DNA of 64,000 nucleotides from DYFT01 sp041695085 (GTDB lineage Bacteria; Bacteroidota; Ignavibacteria; UBA10030), in the NCBI GenBank assembly GCA_041695085.1, contig JBGFRO010000004.1:62001-126000 (forward strand), given 5' to 3'. A program made the translations under genes and the position numbers. Below, in pieces: positions 26,928-36,705 of the stretch (position 1 is its first letter; each line of letters opens with the position of its first letter). The notes beneath the pieces were generated by a model, which saw nothing but the letters and a program-made list of their open reading frames with translations, was not told the DNA's origin and made no database searches.

Positions 26928-27909
26928 GCCTGGCCCTGGATTCCCCGGGACAGGGAAGCTGATCGTAGGGACGCGCGGCAGCGAATTGGCGTTGTGGCAA
27001 AGCAGGTTCGTTCAATCCCGGCTCTCCTCATTTTTTCCCTCCCTCCATATCGAGCTCATCGTCATCAAGACGTTGGGTGATAAGATCCTCGATTCCCCGC
27101 TGGCGAAAATCGGCGGCAAAGGACTCTTCACGAAGGAATTGGAGAAGGCGCTGCTCGAGGGATCGATCGACGTCGCCGTACACAGCATGAAAGATATCCC
27201 AACACAGATTCCTGAAGGCTTACAGATCGGCGCCATTACGGAACGTGAGGATGTGCACGACATCTTCATCGCTCATCCCAAAAAATCCTACACAAAAATC
27301 GAGGACCTTCCGCAAGGCGCCAAAATCGCCACGGGAAGTCTCCGGAGAAGGTCACAACTCCTCCACTGGCGTTCTGACCTCGTCGTCATTGATCTGCGCG
27401 GCAATCTGAACACACGTCTGAAAAAGTTGGAAGAGTCCAATTGGGACGGTATGATCCTCGCCCGCGCAGGGATCAAACGACTCGGATGGGAAGATCGCAT
27501 TACACAAATCCTTCCATTTGAACTGATGCTGCCTGCCGTTGGTCAAGGTGCGCTCGGTATCGAACTCCGATTCGGCGATGAACGTGTCTCGAATACTGTT
27601 AGCCCGCTCCATCATTTCGAAACCGCACAAGCCGTGTTAGGAGAACGTTCCTTCCTCCGCTACCTCGAAGGCGGATGCCAAATTCCCATTGGTACGCATG
27701 GCAGGATTGAGAACGGACGGTTCGTCCTCGATGCGGTGATTGGTAGTATGGATGGAACAAAAACGGTCAAAGGTCACATTGCGGGCGATCCCGAGCAATC
27801 CGAGTCACTCGGGAAGGAGTTGGCAGCACAGCTGCTTGAACGTGGCGGACGCGAGATATTGCATGCTATCCGATCCGTCGCACAGGATACATCGACACCG
27901 GGTGTTTAA
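26917..27909 (+). CDS. hemC: Porphobilinogen deaminase
   Basis: Joins four porphobilinogens into hydroxymethylbilane. KLIVGTRGSELALWQSRFV opens the fold, and GKGLFTKELEKALLEG and VHSMKDIP follow. The dipyrromethane cofactor Cys is in YLEGGCQIPIG. 330 residues from ATG 26917, which has AAGGAG 7 nt upstream; an in-frame start at 26845 lies deep in hemA and is rejected. A short Pro/Gly-rich leader (PVRPGPGFPGTG) is extra. Overlaps hemA by 11 bases and hemD by 1. Confidence 0.96.
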   Translation: MPVRPGPGFPGTGKLIVGTRGSELALWQSRFVQSRLSSFFPSLHIELIVIKTLGDKILDSPLAKIGGKGLFTKELEKALLEGSIDVAVHSMKDIPTQIPEGLQIGAITEREDVHDIFIAHPKKSYTKIEDLPQGAKIATGSLRRRSQLLHWRSDLVVIDLRGNLNTRLKKLEESNWDGMILARAGIKRLGWEDRITQILPFELMLPAVGQGALGIELRFGDERVSNTVSPLHHFETAQAVLGERSFLRYLEGGCQIPIGTHGRIENGRFVLDAVIGSMDGTKTVKGHIAGDPEQSESLGKELAAQLLERGGREILHAIRSVAQDTSTPGV

Positions 27910-28688
27910 TGGCTGATCTCGCGGGAAGAACGGTACTTATCACACGGACGCCGGATGCGGCCGAGCCGTTGGTTCGATTACTTCAAGCAGAAGGAGCGAA
28001 GACGTTACTCCTTCCCGCCATTGAGATCACCGATCCCGTCTCGTGGGAAGCCTGCGACCGGGCAATCGTGAATCTGCGGATGTATGACGGTATCTTCTTC
28101 ACCAGCAAAAACGGTGTGGAAAGGTTTTTGAGGAGGATCGAAGCGATCAATCCTTCCGCCTTCGAGGTTTTGAAGCGGCGCCCGATCTACGCGGTGGGAG
28201 AGAAAACCGAAGAAGCGCTGGAAACCGCAGGGGTGAGCGTCACGGCAACTCCTGACGTTGCTTCGGCGGAAGATCTGGCAGAATTGTTTCTGCGCGAGGA
28301 GGTCGCAGGACGGAGATTTCTTTTTCCGAAAAGCGAGATTGCGCGCGATGTCCTGCCGAATGCGCTACGCTCGATGGATGCGGTGGTCGACGAAATTGTC
28401 GTGTATAGGACACTCCCTCCCCGGCAATTGGAGCTCGACCGAATTCGCATCGCACTTGCGGAACAGTCCATCGATGTCGTGACCTTTTACAGTCCTTCCG
28501 CCGTTCGGAACTTTGTTCAGATGATGGGTTCGAAATGTCTCGACACCACAACGATTGCTGTCATCGGTCCGGCGACACAGAGCACGGCGCGGAGCCTGGG
28601 ACTCAACGTGAGAATCATCTCCAAACACGCGACGTCGGAATCCCTCGTTGCCGCGATCAAAGAGTATTTCGTTTCAGAACGAAGATGA
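27909..28688 (+). CDS. hemD: Uroporphyrinogen-III synthase
   Basis: Cyclises hydroxymethylbilane with inversion of ring D. 259 residues with the two-lobe HemD pattern: TVLITRTPDAAEPLVRLL at the N-terminus, GIFFTSKNGVERF, VVDEIVVYRTLP and VTFYSPSAVRNF, then IAVIGPATQSTARSLG. HemD is poorly conserved, but these and the position between hemC and hemE make the call secure. Its ATG shares one base with the hemC stop (TAATG). Confidence 0.93.
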   Translation: MADLAGRTVLITRTPDAAEPLVRLLQAEGAKTLLLPAIEITDPVSWEACDRAIVNLRMYDGIFFTSKNGVERFLRRIEAINPSAFEVLKRRPIYAVGEKTEEALETAGVSVTATPDVASAEDLAELFLREEVAGRRFLFPKSEIARDVLPNALRSMDAVVDEIVVYRTLPPRQLELDRIRIALAEQSIDVVTFYSPSAVRNFVQMMGSKCLDTTTIAVIGPATQSTARSLGLNVRIISKHATSESLVAAIKEYFVSERR

Positions 28689-28721
28689 CACACCTCCTCT
28701 TCGTTTCCATAGGAGAAGACG

Positions 28722-29765
28722 ATGACCAACGATCTCTTTCTACGCGCCTGTCGGCGTGAAGAGGTGCAGCGAACACCTGTCTGGATGATGCGACAGGCCG
28801 GGCGTTATCTGCCGGAATACCGCGCGGTACGTGCCAAGACCGATTTTCTCACGCTCTGCAAGACACCAGAATTAGCTGCCGAGGTATCTCTTCAGCCCGT
28901 CGACGTACTCGGCGTCGACGCGTGCATCATCTTCTCCGACATCCTCGTGATCCCGGAGGCCATGGGGATGGAATTGATCGTCGAAGAGGGAGCGGGCGGT
29001 CCCCAATTCCCCTCGCCAATCCGCAATCGTGTGGAGATCGATCGCCTCCGCGTTCCGGATCCGACTCGAGAGCTCAGGTTTGTGATGGATGCGTTGCGAT
29101 TAGTTCGCCGGCGATTGAACGGACGGGTCCCCCTTATCGGTTTTTCCGGATCGCCCTGGACTCTTGCAACGTACATGGTGGAAGGAAAAGGCTCGAAGAC
29201 TTTTCGCCACATCAAAGAGCTTATCTACGTCCACCCGAAAGACGCGCATGCGCTGCTCGAAAAGCTTGCGCGTTCAGTTGCGGCCTACCTCAACGGACAG
29301 ATTGAGGCGGGCGCTCAAGCAGTCCAGATTTTTGATACATGGGGTGGCATCCTTCCCCCCGATGAGTTCAAGGAATTCTCGCTCCGATACATTGAACAAG
29401 TTTTGAATCTGCTTCGCGGCAACGGAGCTCCGGTTATTGTCTTCTGCAAAGATTGCGGGCATTCACTCGGGGAGATTGCCGATGCAGGACCGGACGTTGT
29501 CGGATTGGATTGGACAGTCGACATCGGGAAAGCACGGATGATGATCGGTAGCCAGGTTGCGTTGCAGGGGAATCTCGATCCGACCCTCCTTTACGCTCCT
29601 CCCGAACGGATTCGGGAAGGAGTCAAGAAGATTCTCGAAAAATACGGAAAGGGATCAGGTCACATCTTCAACCTGGGTCACGGCATCTTACCCGACGTTC
29701 CGGTTGAGCACGCAAAAGCATTTATCCAGGCAGTCAAAGAAGAAAGTCCGAAGTATCATCGCTGA
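28722..29765 (+). CDS. hemE: Uroporphyrinogen decarboxylase
   Basis: Decarboxylates the four acetate side chains to give coproporphyrinogen III. Family motifs are TPVWMMRQAGRYLPEYR, GFSGSPWTLATYMVEG and FNLGHGILPDVPVEH, with a catalytic Asp in IIFSDILVIPEAMG. 347 residues, normal length. AGGAGA lies 5 nt before the ATG. The haem gene order continues after the S9 peptidase with hemF. Confidence 0.97.
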   Translation: MTNDLFLRACRREEVQRTPVWMMRQAGRYLPEYRAVRAKTDFLTLCKTPELAAEVSLQPVDVLGVDACIIFSDILVIPEAMGMELIVEEGAGGPQFPSPIRNRVEIDRLRVPDPTRELRFVMDALRLVRRRLNGRVPLIGFSGSPWTLATYMVEGKGSKTFRHIKELIYVHPKDAHALLEKLARSVAAYLNGQIEAGAQAVQIFDTWGGILPPDEFKEFSLRYIEQVLNLLRGNGAPVIVFCKDCGHSLGEIADAGPDVVGLDWTVDIGKARMMIGSQVALQGNLDPTLLYAPPERIREGVKKILEKYGKGSGHIFNLGHGILPDVPVEHAKAFIQAVKEESPKYHR

Positions 29766-30234
29766 AATTCGAATCGCCCGACCGTGCGTCAGGGCGTTTG
29801 AGATATTCTGCAGTCGAAGTTTGGTTCCCATGCTTCTCCTCTCTCAACCCAAAACGTTTCAGAAAAACCGATCGCGAATTGATTTTGTTTCTCATACTTC
29901 TTGCACAACATCGACATTTGCTGTGATGGGAAACGGAAATCCCATTCCGTTAGGAGCTGCACATCGTCACGTCAAAGCCGATTTGAGAGACCGACGTTTA
30001 TCTCGCGCCCGTCAGGGGGTCGGCCATTCGTAGAAGAAGCAACCAGATGCACGATCCAACTCCGTCAGGAGTTGAACATGTTCACTTACGGTATGTCCCT
30101 CGCGCCTTCGAGGTTTTCTTCCGGCAAGCAGTTATGAATCAAGACAAGTTTTTCGTACCATCGTGATGTTTCCACCAAGCGATCCCCCTCGTATCGTGTT
30201 CATGTATTCATCCATCAATCAACAAGGTGATCTT
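29766..30234 (+). other. Intergenic region with degenerate repeat units
   Basis: About 470 bases with no gene. A weak hairpin (CGCCC/GGGCG, 29775-29796) after hemE might terminate it. Three related units CCGTTAGGAGCTGCACAT (29947), CCCGTCAGGGGGTCGGCCAT (30008) and TCCGTCAGGAGTTGAACAT (30061) follow at 50-60 base steps. Each has a small palindrome around the NCC-GTNA-GGN core. They look like decayed REP-type elements. Confidence 0.4.
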
Positions 30235-32511
30235 ATGACCACCACAACCCTCGCTGTCCGACGCACCTTGATCGCCACCCTGCTCTGGATCTTCGCCACC
30301 GCCGTTCTTGTGGGTCAAAGCGCCAAGCGGCCGATGACATTCATGGATATTATGGAAATGCGATCCGTTGGAAGTCCCGCCCTCAGCCGTGATGGCAACC
30401 ATCTGCTTTACACGTACAGCATACCGGATTGGAAAGCGGCAAAGAGCTTCACCGACATTTACTATGTGTCGACAGAGCGCGGCCTCCCTTCCACACGGCA
30501 GTTGACCTTCACCAAAGACAAGAACGAAACCTCTCCGCGTTGGCTGCCCGGCGGCACCACATTTCTTTTCCTTTCAAACAGAGATGCGGCGGAGGGGAAA
30601 TCGATCAATCAACTGTACGCGATGCGAACAGACGGCGGCGAGGCTGTGCGACTCACGGATGCCAAAGATGGCGTAGGACACTATGCGATCAGCAAAGATG
30701 GGAAGTGGATCGTCTTCTCCGCCGGCAAAGAGGACGAACGCCAGCTCTGGATTCTGCCGGTCGAGGGTCTCCAGACCGCCCAACCGACGCAATTGACGAA
30801 GCACGCTGCTCCAATCACCATCTGGCAGATCACACCGGACAGTAAGCGCATCTATTTCCTCTCGCCCGATAGCGTCGACCAAGCCAACAAGCAACGGAAG
30901 GAGAAGAAGTTCGACGTCCGCATCCGAAATGAAGAGACGCCGCCGGTTCATCTCTGGTCGTTCGACATCGAGACGAAAAAGGCAACGCGTCTCACGAGCG
31001 CTCCCGACTACAGCGTGCACGACTTTCGCATTTCGGAAGATGCAAAATGGATCGGATTTCGCGGCGTTCCGAATAACCGATACATGCGCAACATAACGGA
31101 AACCGCCACCTACGGCGATCTCTATCTCCTCGAAGTGGCGACCGGAAACATTGAACGCCTTACCAACAACAAGGACATTGGCGAGGGGCTGCCGAGTTTT
31201 TCTCCCGACGGCTCGCTCGTTGCCTTCACGGCGCCCAACAATTTTACCTATTTCCGCAACGATAAGATCTACGTTCGGAAAGTGAGTGAGCGGGGCGGCA
31301 ACTGGCGAAAGCTCGGCGAGGGATTTGATGGTGACATGGGAATCACCTTCTGGTCCGAAGACGGTTCCACGATCTACTTCAACGACGGATGGAAAGCCAC
31401 AACTCAACTATTTGCCGTATCTCTGTCAGATGGAAAGGTGACTCGCATTTCCCAGGTCACGGGCGTGTTATCGGTGAGCCAGGACGAACATTCAAAGCGA
31501 CTCCTCCTCAACTACTCCGATCCGACCACTCCAGCCAATATCCACCTTGCAACATCCATAAGCGACATTCCCGACCGGTTGCGCTGGAAGCAATTGACCG
31601 ATTCGAACCCTCAGGTGCGTGATATGGCGCTTGGCGAGACCGAGGAGATCGAATGGAAGTCAAACGATGGAACGCCGGTAGGTGGTGTGTTGGTGAAGCC
31701 TCTTGGATATGAGAAAGGAAAGCGCTATCCGCTCATCGTTCAGATTCACGGGGGACCTGCCTCCGCGTCTCTACTGAACTTTAATGCATCGCATGGATAC
31801 TACTCCCACATCTACGCGGCAGCAGGTTATGCCGTTCTGCTTCCCAACTATCGCGGTTCGACAAACTACGGCGAAAAATTCAAGATGGAGATCAGCGGAG
31901 ACTATTTCCGGAAGGGATATGAAGACATCATGTCCGGAGTGGATCATCTCATTCGCATCGGACTCGTTGATGGTGAAAAGATGGGCGTCATGGGATGGTC
32001 GGCAGGCGGACATTGGTCGAATTGGATCCTCACGCACACAGATCGTTTCAAGGCCATCTCGTCCGGAGCAGGTGCAATGAATTGGATTTCGATGTACGCT
32101 CAAACCGATGTGCAACGCAACCGCGAATTCTATTTCCGAGGCAAGCCGTACGATCGGTTTGACCATTATTGGGATGTCTCCCCCCTCAAGTACATCAAGA
32201 ATGCCAAAACGCCGACGCTCATTCACGTTGTCGACGGAGATCCAAGGGTGCCGCGACCACAGAGTGAAGAACTGCACATGGCGCTTGTGAAGCTCGGCGT
32301 GCCGACGGAGTTCTTCGTCTATCCCGGTTCCACGCACGGTATCACCGAGCCGCGGAACCAGCTCGTGAAGATGTTCTCCGAGTTTCACTGGATGGAAAAA
32401 TGGATCAAAGGCAAACCGACGTGGTTTGACTGGAATGATCTCTTGAACACGCTCAAGGGGGACGAAAAAAAAGAAGAGAAGGGGGAAGAGAAACGTGAGG
32501 CGGGAAACTGA
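30235..32511 (+). CDS. Exported S9-family prolyl oligopeptidase
   Basis: 758 residues. A signal peptide (TTTTLAVRRTLIATLLWIFATAVLVGQ) is followed by a WD-like propeller with repeated SPDG/SKDG turns, then an alpha/beta hydrolase. The catalytic triad is visible: Ser589 in GWSAGG, Asp669 in VDGDPRVP and His701 in STHGITEP. Likely a dipeptidyl- or acylaminoacyl-peptidase acting in the periplasm. I use ATG 30235 (AAGGTG upstream); the longer frame to 30163 adds a non-signal leader. It interrupts the haem cluster, and its end overlaps hemF. Confidence 0.92.
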   Translation: MTTTTLAVRRTLIATLLWIFATAVLVGQSAKRPMTFMDIMEMRSVGSPALSRDGNHLLYTYSIPDWKAAKSFTDIYYVSTERGLPSTRQLTFTKDKNETSPRWLPGGTTFLFLSNRDAAEGKSINQLYAMRTDGGEAVRLTDAKDGVGHYAISKDGKWIVFSAGKEDERQLWILPVEGLQTAQPTQLTKHAAPITIWQITPDSKRIYFLSPDSVDQANKQRKEKKFDVRIRNEETPPVHLWSFDIETKKATRLTSAPDYSVHDFRISEDAKWIGFRGVPNNRYMRNITETATYGDLYLLEVATGNIERLTNNKDIGEGLPSFSPDGSLVAFTAPNNFTYFRNDKIYVRKVSERGGNWRKLGEGFDGDMGITFWSEDGSTIYFNDGWKATTQLFAVSLSDGKVTRISQVTGVLSVSQDEHSKRLLLNYSDPTTPANIHLATSISDIPDRLRWKQLTDSNPQVRDMALGETEEIEWKSNDGTPVGGVLVKPLGYEKGKRYPLIVQIHGGPASASLLNFNASHGYYSHIYAAAGYAVLLPNYRGSTNYGEKFKMEISGDYFRKGYEDIMSGVDHLIRIGLVDGEKMGVMGWSAGGHWSNWILTHTDRFKAISSGAGAMNWISMYAQTDVQRNREFYFRGKPYDRFDHYWDVSPLKYIKNAKTPTLIHVVDGDPRVPRPQSEELHMALVKLGVPTEFFVYPGSTHGITEPRNQLVKMFSEFHWMEKWIKGKPTWFDWNDLLNTLKGDEKKEEKGEEKREAGN

Positions 32512-33406
32512 CCAGATGAACGATCGACGTCACATCACACAAACATACTTCGAGGATCTTCAGAACCGCATCTGTACCAAGCTGGAAGAAGTTGATGGAA
32601 AGGGGCGGTTTCATGAAGACCGCTGGCCGCACGCACAGGGCGGCGGAGGAATCACGCGCATCATTCAGGAGGGGGGAATCTTCGAGAAAGGGGGAGTCAA
32701 TACATCGGCCGTAACGACCGGTCTGAGCCCCCTCCTTGCCGAACGGATGAGCGTTGATTCGCAATCGATCTTCGCCTGCGGTATCTCCTTGGTCCTTCAT
32801 CCCCGCAGCCCGATGGTTCCAACGGTTCACGCGAATTTCCGGTATCTCGAATTGGAAAATGGCGATTTCTGGTTTGGCGGCGGTGCCGATCTTACGCCCT
32901 ATTATTTGTTTGATGAAGACGCCTGCTTGTTCCATAATGTCTGGAAGTCGGTCTGCGACCAGCATGAGCCAAGTTCTTATTCGAGATTTAAGAAGGCGTG
33001 CGATGAGTACTTCTCCGTTAAGCATCGTCGGGAAGCACGCGGCATCGGAGGAATTTTTTTCGATTACCTGCGGGGCGATTTCGGGATGCTGTTCGACTTC
33101 GTCCGTTCGTGCGGAGATGCGTTCCTCTCCGCCTACGTTCCCATCGTCGAACGACGAAAAAACGAACCGTGGGGCGAGCGGGAACGACAGTGGCAACTGA
33201 TTCGACGCGGAAGATACGTCGAGTTCAATCTCGTGTACGATCGAGGCACGCTGTTCGGATTGGAGACCGGGGGTCGCATCGAATCGATTCTGATGTCTCT
33301 GCCACCGCTTGTTCGGTGGGAGTACAGCCACACTCCTCACCCCGGTACGCGAGAAGAAAAACTATTGTCTGTTCTGAAGGAACCCCGCGATTGGATCGCA
33401 CGTTAG
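32495..33406 (+). CDS. hemF: Oxygen-dependent coproporphyrinogen III oxidase
   Basis: Converts coproporphyrinogen III to protoporphyrinogen IX using O2. Conserved stretches are WPHAQGGGGITRIIQ, FFDYLRGDF and the WFGGGADLTPYYLF signature, with EFNLVYDRGTLFGLETGG near the end. 303 residues. GTG 32495 has GGAAGAG upstream and overlaps the S9 stop; ATG 32516 is an alternative. Use of the O2-dependent enzyme implies at least microaerobic growth. Confidence 0.95.
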   Translation: MRRETDQMNDRRHITQTYFEDLQNRICTKLEEVDGKGRFHEDRWPHAQGGGGITRIIQEGGIFEKGGVNTSAVTTGLSPLLAERMSVDSQSIFACGISLVLHPRSPMVPTVHANFRYLELENGDFWFGGGADLTPYYLFDEDACLFHNVWKSVCDQHEPSSYSRFKKACDEYFSVKHRREARGIGGIFFDYLRGDFGMLFDFVRSCGDAFLSAYVPIVERRKNEPWGERERQWQLIRRGRYVEFNLVYDRGTLFGLETGGRIESILMSLPPLVRWEYSHTPHPGTREEKLLSVLKEPRDWIAR

Positions 33407-33445
33407 CGGGCGTCGAATGACCCTATCTGCTCAGGAACGATTACT

Positions 33446-34489
33446 ATGAAGTCAAAGAAAACTGCCGTCGTCTTATTTCAGCTTGGAGGACCTGACTCAC
33501 TCGAAGCGGTCCAGCCATTCCTCTTCAACCTCTTTATGGATCCAGACATTATCGACTTTCCACTGGCGTTTCTTGCACGGAAACCACTTGCCCGCTGGAT
33601 CTCCAAGAAACGATCTGCTCACGTAGCAAAACATTATGAAGAAATCGGTGGGAAATCCCCTATTCTCGACCTCACCAACGCCCAAGCGCGTGCGCTCGAG
33701 GAGCAACTCCGGCCCTCACTGAATGCCGAGGTCTTCGTCGCCATGCGCTACTGGCATCCGTTGACCGATGCCGTCGTTCAGGAAGTCAAAACAAGAGGTT
33801 TTAATGAGATCATCCTCCTTCCGCTGTATCCTCAGTGTTCGATTACAACAAGCGGGTCAAGTTTGAATGAATGGTTCCGCCAGTGTGAACGCGTCGGGTT
33901 GAATGGCGTGCCTCAGAAGCTTGTGCACCGGTACTATGATCATCCTTCTTACATTGATGCGATCGTCGACAAGATCAATCTTGCACGAAAGGAGTTTGAT
34001 GGAATCGATCCCCGCCAGATGCATCTGCTCTTTAGCGCACACGGGGTTCCTGTTTCGCTCATTGAGCGGGGGGATCCTTACCAGCGCCATGTTGAAGAGA
34101 CCGTGAAGCTTGTCCTCCAGCGCGGAGGGTGGTCGCATCCCACCACGCTCTGTTATCAGAGCAAGGTCGGCACTGCACAATGGCTCGAACCGTCGCTCGA
34201 TGGAACGATCCACACTCTGGCCGCTCAGGGCGTGAAGCATATGCTCGTTGTGCCTATCGCTTTCGTCACCGAGCATATCGAGACGCTCCACGAAATCAAC
34301 ATTGAAGAACGGGAGGAAGCAGAAAAGCTCGGGGTCGAACGATTCGTCATGATGCCTGCACTCAACGATCATCCGAAATTCATCGAGGCCTTGGCGGATC
34401 AGGTTTTAAAAGTTTCATCCCTTTCGGATGGATGCGATGCGAGACATTGCGAATGCCGCGGCGCCAAACGCAAATGGAGTCAGGAATGA
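33446..34489 (+). CDS. hemH: Ferrochelatase
   Basis: Inserts Fe2+ into the porphyrin, the last step of haem synthesis. N-terminal VVLFQLGGPDSLEAVQPFL, GGKSPILDLTNAQA and the catalytic-His region LLFSAHGVPVSLIERGDPY identify the family, as does VPIAFVTEHIETLHEIN with the conserved Glu. 347 residues. The stop overlaps the next ATG by 4 bases (ATGA). Given hemF upstream, the substrate is probably protoporphyrin IX. The coproporphyrin-type enzyme is a less likely alternative. Confidence 0.95.
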   Translation: MKSKKTAVVLFQLGGPDSLEAVQPFLFNLFMDPDIIDFPLAFLARKPLARWISKKRSAHVAKHYEEIGGKSPILDLTNAQARALEEQLRPSLNAEVFVAMRYWHPLTDAVVQEVKTRGFNEIILLPLYPQCSITTSGSSLNEWFRQCERVGLNGVPQKLVHRYYDHPSYIDAIVDKINLARKEFDGIDPRQMHLLFSAHGVPVSLIERGDPYQRHVEETVKLVLQRGGWSHPTTLCYQSKVGTAQWLEPSLDGTIHTLAAQGVKHMLVVPIAFVTEHIETLHEINIEEREEAEKLGVERFVMMPALNDHPKFIEALADQVLKVSSLSDGCDARHCECRGAKRKWSQE

Positions 34490-35895
34490 CCGTTCCTCAC
34501 GAGGTGGACGCCGTCATTGTGGGCGGAGGTATCTCCGGCCTGTGTGTTGCGTACTGGCTCAAGAAGAGCGGCGCCCATATCCTTCTCCTGGAAAGGGAAC
34601 CGGAGGTGGGGGGAACGATGAAGAGCATTCGCGATCAGGGCTTTCTCATCGAGAAAGGTCCTAATAGCGCTCTCGAGACCACACCGCTGTTCCGCGAACT
34701 GGTGCGGGAGTGTGGAATCGAAGATCAGTTCGTCTATGCAAGTCCCGTCGGCAAGAACCGTTACATCCTGCGGGACGGAACGCTTCACCCCCTTCCCCTG
34801 AATCCTCTTGCGTTCATCCGCTCGAACCTCTTCTCCACTGCCGGCAAGCTTCGGTTGTTGATGGAGCCGTTTGTCGGCCGCGCTTCGAAAGAAGAGAGCG
34901 TCGCGGAATTTGTGACGAGACGCGTCGGTCGTGAGTTTCTTGACTACGCAATCGATCCGTTCGTTGCCGGCGTCTTCGCCGGTCGCCCGGAGCGTCTCAG
35001 TGTGCGGGCAGCATTCCCAAAGCTGTACGCATTGGAGGAAAAGTACGGCGGCCTGATGAAAGGAATGATATTGGGACGACGAGAGAGAAGACAACGAGGC
35101 GAGGTAGCAAAAGACAGAGCAGAATCCTTTTCCTTTCTCCAGGGAATGCAAACACTCCCGAGAGCGCTCGCCGCGGCGCTGCAGGGGAGCGTTCTCACCA
35201 ACACAACCGTCACCGCACTTCAACGCACAGACAACTCGCTCTACTCTCTTCAACTGACGAGAAACGGCGCGCTTGCCGAGGTGCGAGGACGCGTCCTTGT
35301 CCTTTCCATACCTGCCTTCGCTGCTTCGGGCATTTTAAGACGGTACTCGACCGAGACAGCGCACCATCTTGATTCCATCCCCTACTCACCGGTGGTTTCG
35401 TTGTTTCTCGGTATCAGGAAAGAGGATGTTGGCATCCCTCTCGATGGTTTTGGATTGCTCGTTCCGTCGAAGGAACAGCGTCGCATTCTTGGCTGTCTTT
35501 GGTCCTCCAGTTTATTCCCCGGTCGTGCGCCCGAAGGAATGGTTGCAGTAACAACCTTTGTCGGAGGTGCGAGGCAACCCGAATTGACCGAGCTTTCGGA
35601 TGAACGTCTGTGTGATCTGGTTCTCAGCGAGTTAAAAAACTGTATGCAACTTTCAGGAAAACTTGTATATTGGAGCGTCATTCGCTGGAAACGAGCCATC
35701 CCCCAATACGAATTAGGCCATCTCCAGATCATCGACTCGCTCCAGCGGTTCGAACAGAACAATCCCGGTCTGTTTTTGTGCAGTAACTACAAAGGGGGGA
35801 TATCGGTGGGGGATTGTGTCAAGAATGCTCGGGAAGTCGCACTTCGTGCCGCGGTGCTTCTCCAAGCGCATTCCACACCACCATCCCGGTCGTAG
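34486..35895 (+). CDS. hemG: Protoporphyrinogen oxidase (HemY type)
   Basis: FAD enzyme that oxidises protoporphyrinogen IX. The dinucleotide fold opens with DAVIVGGGISGLCVAYWL, followed by LLEREPEVGGTMKS and LIEKGPNSALE. The C-terminal FAD contact is LFLCSNYKGGISVGDCVKNA. 469 residues from ATG 34486, coupled to hemH by ATGA and preceded by GGAG. Earlier in-frame starts lie inside hemH. It completes the hemA-to-haem set except hemL and hemB. Some databases call this form hemY. Confidence 0.94.
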   Translation: MTVPHEVDAVIVGGGISGLCVAYWLKKSGAHILLLEREPEVGGTMKSIRDQGFLIEKGPNSALETTPLFRELVRECGIEDQFVYASPVGKNRYILRDGTLHPLPLNPLAFIRSNLFSTAGKLRLLMEPFVGRASKEESVAEFVTRRVGREFLDYAIDPFVAGVFAGRPERLSVRAAFPKLYALEEKYGGLMKGMILGRRERRQRGEVAKDRAESFSFLQGMQTLPRALAAALQGSVLTNTTVTALQRTDNSLYSLQLTRNGALAEVRGRVLVLSIPAFAASGILRRYSTETAHHLDSIPYSPVVSLFLGIRKEDVGIPLDGFGLLVPSKEQRRILGCLWSSSLFPGRAPEGMVAVTTFVGGARQPELTELSDERLCDLVLSELKNCMQLSGKLVYWSVIRWKRAIPQYELGHLQIIDSLQRFEQNNPGLFLCSNYKGGISVGDCVKNAREVALRAAVLLQAHSTPPSRS

Positions 35896-35929
35896 ATCAC
35901 ACATCTTCTCAATCAATGTGGGAGATTGT

Positions 35930-36640
35930 ATGAAATCCTTCAGCCGCCGTTCGTTGTGGTGTATTTGCCTCTTCGTGCTCCCCCTCAACGGTGAGTTACG
36001 CTCGCAGGGGACCACCGCGATCCCCGAAGATAATCTGAAGCCGGAAGAGTTTACTGTTATCATGAAAGAGGCGTGGTCATTCCTCAAGGAGCAGACAGAT
36101 AGCCTGGCGTCGATCGTCGGCTCGAAGAACGAGTTTGAGACGACGGCTGAGTTCGAGAAGCGTACCGTTGATGCGCGACAGCAGTACCTGAGCAAGATCA
36201 ACAAATACATCAAAGACAAAAAGTTTGATACCCGCGTGATGGGAGTGTTGTTCAAAGCTCGACTTGGGGAGTACAATGCCGATCGCCAAGAATATGCCGT
36301 GACATCGCCGACGTTGCTCGAGGCGCCGTACAACATCCCATCGGTGGTCACTGAAATCGCCTCAAATCCCGTTGTAGCCCTTTCCGATTCGATCAAGAAA
36401 GGATACCGGACCTCCTCCGTCTATCTCAAGTTTTCACCGCATCTTCGATGGCAGGTTCCACGGGATACCGCCCGCGTTGCCAAGAACGATGAATCCCAAC
36501 TCTACTTCCGCGTCCGATTCAAGCTTGACCTGAGTCAAACCGGTGCGACGAAAGGGGCGCGTTTTCTCATCGTTCCACAGCGTATTCAACTCGTTAACAT
36601 GCGCACCAACTCCGTTTACTGGGAACAGGTCCTCCGATAG
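35930..36640 (+). CDS. Exported protein of unknown function
   Basis: 236 residues, not recognised. The N-terminus (KSFSRRSLWCICLFVLPLNGELRSQG) is a Sec signal peptide. The mature part is mostly charged helix (FLKEQTDSLASIV, FEKRTVDARQQYLSKINKYIKDKKF) followed by beta-rich segments ending in RFLIVPQRIQLVNMRTNSVYWEQVLR. No catalytic motif is visible. GGGAG precedes ATG 35930. It follows hemG by 34 bases and may be read with it. A periplasmic location is likely. Confidence 0.8.
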   Translation: MKSFSRRSLWCICLFVLPLNGELRSQGTTAIPEDNLKPEEFTVIMKEAWSFLKEQTDSLASIVGSKNEFETTAEFEKRTVDARQQYLSKINKYIKDKKFDTRVMGVLFKARLGEYNADRQEYAVTSPTLLEAPYNIPSVVTEIASNPVVALSDSIKKGYRTSSVYLKFSPHLRWQVPRDTARVAKNDESQLYFRVRFKLDLSQTGATKGARFLIVPQRIQLVNMRTNSVYWEQVLR

Positions 36641-36705
36641 TGCGGCAAAAGAACAAAGAGAAAATACACCCTTCTACCAAACCACCGGCTTCTTCGTGAG
36701 GTCGT

